Notes under the pieces: generated by a model
The model's input: only the letters and a program-made list of their open reading frames with translations
Told to the model about the DNA's origin: nothing
Database searches by the model: none
Shown here: positions 51,213 to 57,796 of the stretch, one piece after another
Layout: every line of letters starts with the position of its first letter
Numbering within the stretch: the stretch's first letter is position 1
NCBI RefSeq assembly: GCF_019468465.1
Contig: NZ_CP080519.1
Location: 1,689,001 to 1,753,000 of the forward strand
Direction: 5' to 3'
DNA length: 64,000 bases
From: Amycolatopsis sp. DSM 110486
GTDB taxonomy: Bacteria > Actinomycetota > Actinomycetes > Mycobacteriales > Pseudonocardiaceae
Program-made: the position numbers and the translations under genes

Positions 51213-53060
51213 TTGACCACCCCGCAGTCCGCAGCCGCACAGGCCGAGGGTCAGACGATCCCCCGCCTGCTGCACCACAACGCCACCGAGTACGGCGATC
51301 ACCCCGCCGTCACCTCGCTCGACCTCGAGGGTCACCCGACGCTGAGCTGGAGCGAGTTCTGCACCGCGATCGCCGAGTTCTCGCGCGGCCTGGCCGGGCT
51401 CGACCTCGGCAAGCGCGACCGCATGCTGATCATGGCTGCGAGCAGTCCCGACCACCTGGTCGCCGACCTCGCCGCCGTGCACCTGGCCGCGATCCCGTGC
51501 ACCGCATACGCGACGCTGAGCCCGGACCAGATCCGTTACGTCGCCCTCCACAGCGCCGCGCCCGTGGTCGTCCTCGGCGGCGCGGGTGAGCTGGAGCGCT
51601 GGCTGCCGGTGCTCGACGATCTCCCCGCACTGCGCCACGTCGTCGTGATGGACGCGGCCGCCATCCCGGCCGGCGACGAAAGGTTCGTTTCGTTCGCGGA
51701 AGTGCGCGCGGCCGGACGCGCGGCGCTCGCCGAAGACCCCGCCGCGTTCGAAGCCGCGTGGCAGGCGATCCAGCCGGACGACCCGCTCGCGATGATCTAC
51801 ACCTCCGGCACCACCGGCGACCCCAAGGGTGTCGTGCTGTCGCACCGCAACGCCGTCCACGAAGGACTCGCGGTGCAGAACCTGCACGACGCGCCCATGC
51901 ACGCCAAGAACATCGCCTACCTGCCGCTGGCGCACATCGCCGAGCGCGAGCTGTCGATCTACCTGCCGCTGCTGTGGGCGGGCCACGTGCACACCGTCGC
52001 CGACGCCGCCGGTGTCGTCGCCGCGCTCGGGCAGGTGCACCCGGAGAGCTTCTTCGGCGTGCCGCGCGTGTGGGAAAAGATGGTGGCGGGCATGAAGAAC
52101 ATGCTCGGCGGCGTACCCGAGGACCGGCGCGAGGCGCTGCTCTCGGCCAACGCCCTGCTGCAGGAGGGCTACAAGCTGCGCTCCGACGGCAAGGAGGTGC
52201 CGGCCGAGCTCGCCGAGCGCATCGCGAAGACCGACGAGGCCGTGCTCGCCCCCGTGCGCGCGCTGCTCGGTCTGGACAAGGTGCTCGTCGCCTCCAGTGG
52301 CGCGGCGGCCCTGTCGGTGGAGGTCCTGTACTTCATCGCCGGCCTCGGCGTGGAGATCCAGGAGGTCTGGGGCCTGTCCGAGACGACCGGCGCGGCCACG
52401 TCGAACAGCGCCGGCGGCTTCCGCGCGGGCACCGTCGGCAAGCCGCTCGAGGGCGTCGAGGTGAAGGTGGCCGAAGACGGCGAGCTGCTCGTGCGCGGCC
52501 CCATCGTGTTTCTCGGCTACCTGCAGGAAGACGGCTCCATCGCCGACGCCACCGACGCCGACGGCTGGTACGCCACCGGCGACATCGGCACCATCGACGA
52601 AGACGGTTTCGTACGGATCACCGACCGCAAGAAGGAACTGATCATCACCTCGAGCGGCAAGAACATCGCCCCCACCCGCATCGAGGGCCTGCTCAAGGAA
52701 CACCCGCTCATCGGCCAGGCCGTCGCCATCGGCGACGACCGCCCGTACGTCACCGCCCTGATCGTCCTCGACGACGAGATCGCCCCCGGCTGGGCCACGG
52801 CCCACGGCATCGAGGCGTCGGGCATCGACGAGCTGGCTGCCCACGACCAGGTGCTCGCCGAGATCGAACGCGCGGTGGAATCCGCCAACAGCCGCCTGGC
52901 GCGCATCGAGCAGATCAAGCGCTACCACCTGATCACGCAGGCGTGGACGCCCGAAACCGGCGAGCTCACGCCCACGCTGAAGCTCAAGCGCCGCGTCATC
53001 AACGAGCGCTACGACGCCGCGATCAAGGACCTCTACGCCGCCACCACCCCGGCGTCCTGA
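51213..53060 (+). CDS. Long-chain acyl-CoA synthetase (FadD-like, AMP-binding)
   Basis: A 615-residue long-chain fatty acyl-CoA ligase: MIYTSGTTGDPKGVVLSHRN (phosphate loop), EVWGLSETTGAAT, GDIGTIDEDGFVRITDRKKELIITSSGKNIAPTRIE and a C-terminal TPTLKLKRRVINERY. The long insert between the A3 and A5 motifs and the SSGKN hinge mark the FadD15/AMP-forming long-chain type. The start is a TTG placed six bases after GGAGGAGGG; the frame continues upstream but overlaps no SD. It is divergent from the TenA-kynU operon and convergent with an SDR. Confidence 0.92.
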   Translation: MTTPQSAAAQAEGQTIPRLLHHNATEYGDHPAVTSLDLEGHPTLSWSEFCTAIAEFSRGLAGLDLGKRDRMLIMAASSPDHLVADLAAVHLAAIPCTAYATLSPDQIRYVALHSAAPVVVLGGAGELERWLPVLDDLPALRHVVVMDAAAIPAGDERFVSFAEVRAAGRAALAEDPAAFEAAWQAIQPDDPLAMIYTSGTTGDPKGVVLSHRNAVHEGLAVQNLHDAPMHAKNIAYLPLAHIAERELSIYLPLLWAGHVHTVADAAGVVAALGQVHPESFFGVPRVWEKMVAGMKNMLGGVPEDRREALLSANALLQEGYKLRSDGKEVPAELAERIAKTDEAVLAPVRALLGLDKVLVASSGAAALSVEVLYFIAGLGVEIQEVWGLSETTGAATSNSAGGFRAGTVGKPLEGVEVKVAEDGELLVRGPIVFLGYLQEDGSIADATDADGWYATGDIGTIDEDGFVRITDRKKELIITSSGKNIAPTRIEGLLKEHPLIGQAVAIGDDRPYVTALIVLDDEIAPGWATAHGIEASGIDELAAHDQVLAEIERAVESANSRLARIEQIKRYHLITQAWTPETGELTPTLKLKRRVINERYDAAIKDLYAATTPAS

Positions 53061-53106
53061 TCCCCGGCCCCGGGCGGTTCGGATGAGCACCGCCCGGGGT
53101 GGGTCG

Positions 53107-54000
53107 TCAGGCGATCCGGCTGCTGTCCGTCCACTTTCTCAACCGCGGTGGCACCCGCTTCTCGAGCCCGTAGTTCTCCAGGTGCGCCGAAAACACCTCG
53201 TCAAAGGCGTTCTGCACTGTCTCCGTGTCCCACACCTGCCGCTCGAGGATCGGCTGCTTCAGGAACGGCTGCCCCATCACATGCAGCTGTGGCCCGTTGC
53301 ACCGGATCATCTGCCCGGTGATCCCCGCCGACCCATCCCCGAGCAGGAACAACACCACCGGCGCGATCCGGGACGGCGTCCGCTCCGGCGGACAAGCCCG
53401 CAACGCCCGCTCCGACTTCCACACCATCCGCGTGTGCGCCACCGGGCAGACCGCGTTGGCCCGGATCCCGTGCTCCTCCAGGTCCAGGGCCCACGAATAC
53501 GTCAACGAAGCGACCGCGCCCTTCGAAGCCGCGTACACGCCGAGCTTGCGCTGCCCCAGCGAAGCGCCCGACGAAATATTCACGATGGACCCGTGAATCC
53601 CCCCGGCGACCATCGCCTTGATCGCCGCCAGCCCCGTGTACATCACGCCCAGGACGTTGACCTCGACCAGCTCCCTGGCCTGGTCGACGTTGTCGTCCCA
53701 CGGCAGGGACTCGTAGTTGAGCCCGGCATTGTTGACCAGGCCGTCGATCCGCCCGAACTCGCCCACGCACAGGTCCACGATCGCCTGGGCCTGCGCCGGG
53801 TCGGCCACGCTGTGTCCACTCGCGACGGCCCGGCCGCCGTGCTGCCGGATCGTCTCGGCCGTGCGCTCGGCGAGCCCGGCGTCGACGTCGTTGACCACCA
53901 CGGCCCCGCCCGCGCGGGCCACGTGCACGGCGAACGCCTCGCCGAGTCCCCGGCCTGCGCCTGTGACGACCACGGCCTTGTCCTGCATGAGCCTGTCCAT
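53107..54000 (-). CDS. SDR-family oxidoreductase with extended C-terminal region
   Basis: A 297-residue SDR: VVVTGAGRGLGEAFAVHVARAGG, NNAGLNYE, NISSGASLGQRKLGVYAASKGAVAS (Ser, Tyr, Lys) and a ~50-residue C-terminal extension beyond the usual SDR end, seen in MFE-type or carveol-like dehydrogenase relatives. The ATG at 54000 has GGGGAG upstream; an earlier ATG lacks one. Probably an acyl or hydroxy-compound dehydrogenase, separated by a short convergent gap from the acyl-CoA synthetase gene. Confidence 0.9.
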   Translation of the reverse strand: MDRLMQDKAVVVTGAGRGLGEAFAVHVARAGGAVVVNDVDAGLAERTAETIRQHGGRAVASGHSVADPAQAQAIVDLCVGEFGRIDGLVNNAGLNYESLPWDDNVDQARELVEVNVLGVMYTGLAAIKAMVAGGIHGSIVNISSGASLGQRKLGVYAASKGAVASLTYSWALDLEEHGIRANAVCPVAHTRMVWKSERALRACPPERTPSRIAPVVLFLLGDGSAGITGQMIRCNGPQLHVMGQPFLKQPILERQVWDTETVQNAFDEVFSAHLENYGLEKRVPPRLRKWTDSSRIA

Positions 54001-54390
54001 GACTATCTCCCCACTGCCAGGCACCGGCGGGGCGAGGGGTCGCTCCGCCGGGCTCATTTCCAGTGTTGGGCCATTCGGCACGGGATACAGGGCGACGGCG
54101 ACGAACGGTGTCCGTCATGCGACGAGCGAGTTACGCACGATCAGTCCTCCGGTACCTCCGGACTGGTCAGCACCGACCGGGAATGGGTTCCGCCCGGCCT
54201 GGTCCGGGCCCCCTTGAACAGCCCAACCCGGGAGAACGCTGGTTCTACTGTTCGCCCGCGCGTAATCAGCGGCATACTGATTGTTGTCCCACTGCCGGGA
54301 ACTGTGACTCCCTCGGGGTCGCCGTCACAGTCCAGGCAGAATGCCCACCGGACACGTTCACCCGATCGGGGAGGGGGAAGTGGTCACCCT
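54001..54390. other. Divergent promoter region between SDR and MFS exporter genes
   Basis: About 390 bases without a supported gene. It holds the SD of the SDR gene, an inverted repeat CAGTCC-N12-GGACTG (54142-54165) and the purine-rich SD of the MFS gene (54371-54380). No regulator gene is adjacent. Confidence 0.5.
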
Positions 54391-55605
54391 GTGACGACCC
54401 ACGCCACGCCACGGCTGACGGCGCCACTGCGGAACGTCGAGTACCGCGTTCTGTGGGCGGCCGAGGCCATTTCGAGCGCGGGCGACCAGCTGGCGAAGGT
54501 GGCGCTCGCCATCCTCGTCTACAACCGCACCGGCTCGGCCCTCTGGGCCGCCGTCGTCTACGCCCTCACGTTCCTCCCCGCGCTGGCGGGCGGGCTCGGG
54601 CTGTCCTTCCTCGCCGACCGCTACCGGCGCCGCGCGGTGCTGAGCGTGAGCGCCGCGGTGCAGGCGGTGCTCGTGGGGCTGATGAGCCTGCCGGGCATGC
54701 CACTGGCCGTGCTGTGCAGCCTGCTCGTGGCCGTGCAGCTGGCCGCGTCACCCGCCAACGCCGCGCAGAACGCCATCACGCGCGAAGTGTTCACCGACGA
54801 TGAAATCTACCTGCGCAGCCAGGACCTGCGCGGGATCACCACCAACACGGTGATGCTGGTGGGGCTCGCGGGCGGCGGCCTCCTGGTGACGTTCGTGGGC
54901 ACGTCGTGGGCGCTGGCGATCGACGCCGTGAGCTTCGCCGTTGCCTCGCTCATCGTGCGCGTGTGGGTGCACGATCGCCCGGCCGCGGGCGGCGAGCAGA
55001 CGACGTGGTTCGGGGCCACGCGGTTCGTGTTCGGACAGCGCAGGCTGCGGGTGCTGATCGCGCTGTCGTGGCTGGTCGGGCTCGCGGTGGTCCCCGAAGG
55101 GCTCGCGGCTCCGCTGGCGGAGCAGCTCGGCGCGTCGTCCACGGCCGTCGGCTGGCTGCTGGCTGCCGACCCACTGGGGTTCGTGGCCGGTGCCTACTTG
55201 CTCTCGAAGTTCGCGTCCGCCCAGGTCAGGCTGCGTCTGCTGGGCATCCTCGCGACGACGTCGCTGGCCCTGCTCGCGCTGTTCCTGCTCCAGCCGAACC
55301 TGGCGCTGGCTCTCGTGCTCCTCGCACTGGCGGGTGCGATGGGCGCGTACATCATCACGGTCACCGCGACGTTCGCCACCTGGGTGCCGAACGAGCTGCG
55401 CGGCGGCGCCGGCGGGCTCTACCGCACCGGGCTGCGGGTCGCGCAGGGAGTCGGGGTCGCGCTGGGTGGGGTGGTTGCCCAGGTGACCGGGTCCGCGGTC
55501 ACCGCCATCGCGCTCGCCGGTCTGCTCGGCGTGGCGCTGGCCATCCCCACCGCCTTCTCATGGACCCGGGTGCGGCACGCGGTCGCAGCCGATACCGGGC
55601 TCTGA
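54391..55605 (+). CDS. MFS transporter (multidrug/siderophore exporter type)
   Basis: A 404-residue protein with 12 hydrophobic segments. It begins RNVEYRVLWAAEAISSAGDQLAKVALAILVYNRTGSALWAA, the opening of the MFS_3/EntS-like drug or siderophore exporter group, with FLADRYRRRAVL between helices 2 and 3 and an ITREVF..LRSQDLRG loop. The GTG start follows GAGGGGGAAG at about 10 bases; the long open frame before it has no start with an SD and translates to Pro/Arg-rich noise. It is convergent with the micro-ORF array. Confidence 0.9.
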   Translation: MTTHATPRLTAPLRNVEYRVLWAAEAISSAGDQLAKVALAILVYNRTGSALWAAVVYALTFLPALAGGLGLSFLADRYRRRAVLSVSAAVQAVLVGLMSLPGMPLAVLCSLLVAVQLAASPANAAQNAITREVFTDDEIYLRSQDLRGITTNTVMLVGLAGGGLLVTFVGTSWALAIDAVSFAVASLIVRVWVHDRPAAGGEQTTWFGATRFVFGQRRLRVLIALSWLVGLAVVPEGLAAPLAEQLGASSTAVGWLLAADPLGFVAGAYLLSKFASAQVRLRLLGILATTSLALLALFLLQPNLALALVLLALAGAMGAYIITVTATFATWVPNELRGGAGGLYRTGLRVAQGVGVALGGVVAQVTGSAVTAIALAGLLGVALAIPTAFSWTRVRHAVAADTGL

Positions 55606-55634
55606 GTCGTGGCCGGCTCGTTCACCGGCCGGGG

Positions 55635-55659
55635 CGATCCGGTTCTGACCTCCGGATCG
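55635..55659. terminator. Hairpin between the MFS gene and the micro-ORF array
   Basis: An 8-bp perfect stem CGATCCGG / CCGGATCG with a 9-base loop, 30 bases after the MFS stop and 24 bases after the last micro-ORF on the other strand. There is no long T-run on either side. It could serve as a bidirectional (possibly Rho-independent-like) end for both transcripts. Confidence 0.45.
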
Positions 55660-55682
55660 AAGTCTCGGGGAGCGTCTTGTTC

Positions 55683-55703
55683 TCAGGCTTCGCGGTCACG
55701 CAT
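55683..55703 (-). CDS. Micro-ORF 4: hexapeptide MRDREA
   Basis: A 21-base reading frame with an ATG start and TGA stop, encoding MRDREA. AAAGGAG sits about eight bases upstream. Its 21 bases are identical to micro-ORF 2. It is the last of four micro-ORFs on the minus strand and is followed by a stem-loop. I know of no described family with this peptide. A translated leader or signalling peptide is possible; see the finding on the array. Confidence 0.5.
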   Translation of the reverse strand: MRDREA

Positions 55704-55757
55704 CGCGACTCTCCTTTGCTCACGCTGTCACGAACTCTTGGTTGCCGGTCACCGGAA

Positions 55758-55778
55758 TCACGCCTCGCGGTCACGCAC
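55758..55778 (-). CDS. Micro-ORF 3: hexapeptide MRDREA (GTG start)
   Basis: A 21-base frame, GTG to TGA, encoding the same peptide as micro-ORFs 2 and 4. AGGAGGT lies eight bases upstream. It differs from the other copies at three bases: ATG to GTG, GAA to GAG and GCC to GCG. All three preserve start function or amino acid. It is followed by the 11-bp palindrome CCGGT-C-ACCGG (55745-55755). Confidence 0.5.
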   Translation of the reverse strand: MRDREA

Positions 55779-55839
55779 GGTCGGACACCTCCTCGAACTG
55801 AGTGCACTGACAATTTCCGGGCAAACAGACAAGAACGAT

Positions 55840-55860
55840 TCAGGCTTCGCGGTCACGCAT
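55840..55860 (-). CDS. Micro-ORF 2: hexapeptide MRDREA
   Basis: A 21-base frame, ATG to TGA, encoding MRDREA, with AGGAGGT about nine bases upstream. It can also be read as the last six codons of a 24-residue frame that begins at the ATG touching the micro-ORF 1 stop (55914), so translation could enter either by coupling from micro-ORF 1 or at its own SD. Confidence 0.5.
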   Translation of the reverse strand: MRDREA

Positions 55861-55914
55861 CGGGAAAACACCTCCTGGAGGGCACGGCTCAGCGACTGGT
55901 GTTGCAATTCGCAT

Positions 55915-55932
55915 TCAGGGTTCACCAGCCAT
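55915..55932 (-). CDS. Micro-ORF 1: pentapeptide MAGEP
   Basis: An 18-base frame, ATG to TGA, encoding MAGEP, with GGAGGT 11 bases upstream. It is the first of the four micro-ORFs. Its stop is directly followed by an ATG (TGAATG) that opens a frame running into micro-ORF 2. The peptide is unrelated to MRDREA. Confidence 0.45.
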   Translation of the reverse strand: MAGEP

Positions 55933-55986
55933 CGGGGGAAGGCACCTCCGGGTAAGAGGCACACGGTTGGACGGAACACGAATTCA

Positions 55987-56001
55987 GCCCTCGCGGAGGG
56001 C
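55987..56001. other. Small hairpin upstream of the micro-ORF array
   Basis: GCCCTC-GCG-GAGGGC, a 6-bp GC stem with a three-base loop. It lies 55 bases upstream of micro-ORF 1 on its strand and within the 5' region of the divergent diguanylate cyclase gene. It may be part of a structured leader of the array or of that gene. Confidence 0.4.
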
Positions 56002-56109
56002 CCACCGCCGGGAAGTCGGTGAGTGCGATGATACCGGTAAGCGATAACAGCACCACAGTGGATACCACCAGACCCGCACCACCCGAGAGACCGGAGGAGG
56101 CCGAGCCCG

Positions 56110-57558
56110 ATGCCCGAGAACGGACACGCGCACGGTGAACCGACGGACTCCAATCGCGGGGTACCCACACCCTCCCATGATCACGCACCGAAGTCCCAAG
56201 ATTCTTCCGGGGATGCACACAGTGCTACACAAAAAGCAACCGCGCGATCGCAGGGTGTCGGCAAACGGCTCGGTGAGTTGATTTCCGGCAATCCCGTGCG
56301 GTCGTGGGATCTGTGGACCAAGCCGCGGCCGATGATCGTTTTCCTGCTTTCCTGGGAAGCGCTTGCCGTCGGCCTGCTGACGTACGGGATCGTCACCGGC
56401 GGGCCCACCACGGCTCTGGACTGGGCCCGGTTCGGCATCCTCGCCGTGTGCGCCACGGTGCACATCCAGCTCACGCGCCGGCAGGAGGAGCGGCGGCGCA
56501 ACCGCGTGACGGCCGTCCACATCGACCTGTCGGGGATCTGGGTGTTCCCCGGCGCACTGCTGCTGCCGATCCACTTGACACTGCTGCTGATCGTCATCGT
56601 CCGCGGGCAGCGGTGGTTCAACTCGCGGCGGCCTCCGCACAAGTTCGTGTTCACCTCGTTCACGCACGCCGTGTCGGCCTTGGCGGCGCACCAGCTCTAC
56701 CAGACTTTCGCCTCGGCGGAGCTCGAGAACCTCTCCCCGGGCAATTCACTGAGGCTCTTCGGCATCCTCATGCTGGTCGGCTTCTGTTACGCGGCGCTGC
56801 AGGCGATCGTCATCGGCAGCTTGCTCGCACTGGGCGGAACTTCCGCCCCGACGCTGAGCAACGTGCTGGGCACCAAGGATGACAACCTGCTGGAGCTCTC
56901 GACAATCGGTCTCGGCACGATCGCCACGATCCTCCTGGTGAACTTCCCACCGGCGATCGTGATCCTGGTGCTCATCACCGTGCTGGGCAACCGGCTCGCC
57001 GAGATCAACCAGCTGCAGTCCGAGGCGCGCACGGACCCGAAGACCGGCATCTTCAACGTGCGCGGGTGGTCCGAATCAGCCGACCGCGCCTTGACGCGAG
57101 CCGCACGCAGCAACGAAATGCTGGCGCTGCTGATGATCGATCTGGACCATTTCAAGTGGATCAACGACACCTACGGCCACCCCGCGGGCGACGACGTCCT
57201 GCGCACCGTGGCCCAGACCTTGGACGACATCACGCGTCCCAGGGACATCATCGGCCGCTTCGGCGGCGAGGAATTCCTGATCCTGCTGCCGGACGTGGAC
57301 CAAACGGCCGCCAAGGTCGCGGCCGAACGGATCCGTCTCGCGATCGCCGAACAGCAGATCGTGACCACCGACAAACGCGGCGGGCGCGCCCGCATCACCG
57401 GTCGGACCACCTCGATCGGAGTGGCACTGCTCGGGCCGAACGGATCGACGGTGGAACAGTTGCTGCACGCGGCCGACGCCGCCGTGTATACCGCGAAGGA
57501 AGGCGGCCGGAATCAAGTCCGGTTCGCCGACGCGGATCCGCCGCCGCGCGTGGCCTGA
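56110..57558 (+). CDS. Membrane diguanylate cyclase (GGDEF domain)
   Basis: A 482-residue protein. Residues about 75-290 form six to eight membrane helices (MASE-like sensor), followed by a GGDEF domain with GGEEF at 385-389 and IDLDHFKWINDTYGHPAGDD (Mg and nucleotide binding). RPRD at 376-379, five residues before GGEEF, is a canonical RxxD inhibitory site, so c-di-GMP feedback is expected. No EAL domain is present. GGAGGAGG precedes the ATG. It is divergent from the micro-ORF array, which uses the same intergenic region. Confidence 0.95.
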   Translation: MPENGHAHGEPTDSNRGVPTPSHDHAPKSQDSSGDAHSATQKATARSQGVGKRLGELISGNPVRSWDLWTKPRPMIVFLLSWEALAVGLLTYGIVTGGPTTALDWARFGILAVCATVHIQLTRRQEERRRNRVTAVHIDLSGIWVFPGALLLPIHLTLLLIVIVRGQRWFNSRRPPHKFVFTSFTHAVSALAAHQLYQTFASAELENLSPGNSLRLFGILMLVGFCYAALQAIVIGSLLALGGTSAPTLSNVLGTKDDNLLELSTIGLGTIATILLVNFPPAIVILVLITVLGNRLAEINQLQSEARTDPKTGIFNVRGWSESADRALTRAARSNEMLALLMIDLDHFKWINDTYGHPAGDDVLRTVAQTLDDITRPRDIIGRFGGEEFLILLPDVDQTAAKVAAERIRLAIAEQQIVTTDKRGGRARITGRTTSIGVALLGPNGSTVEQLLHAADAAVYTAKEGGRNQVRFADADPPPRVA

Positions 57559-57796
57559 GCGAAATCGCCGCCCGCCACCAATTGCGATTAATCGCGTTGG
57601 ACCGGCGACCCCCCGAAAACGGACGGCGAATTCAGTCGGAGCTCGCTCTCCGTGACCGAAAGTCGCGAAAAAGGGACTGTGATGCAATTCACCATCCCCT
57701 GAAATATGGTGCCCGGCCCGAACCCGGGGAGATCCCCACCCCTTCCGGGGGTCATCCCCATGCCGCCGCACGGGCGGGGCTGGCACCCTTGAGCGC

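Noticed and set aside
55683..55862. CRISPR-like repeats at the 23-base identical copies
   Set aside because: Only two exact and one diverged copy, unequal spacing (about 60-80 bases), no cas genes, and each repeat is explained as a start-to-stop micro-ORF.
55758..56168. A 136-codon minus-strand frame that ends in VRDREA, overlapping the micro-ORFs
   Set aside because: It starts inside the diguanylate cyclase gene and has no SD. The shared end is the micro-ORF 3 sequence. The clean SD-start pairs and the silent differences support the short frames instead.
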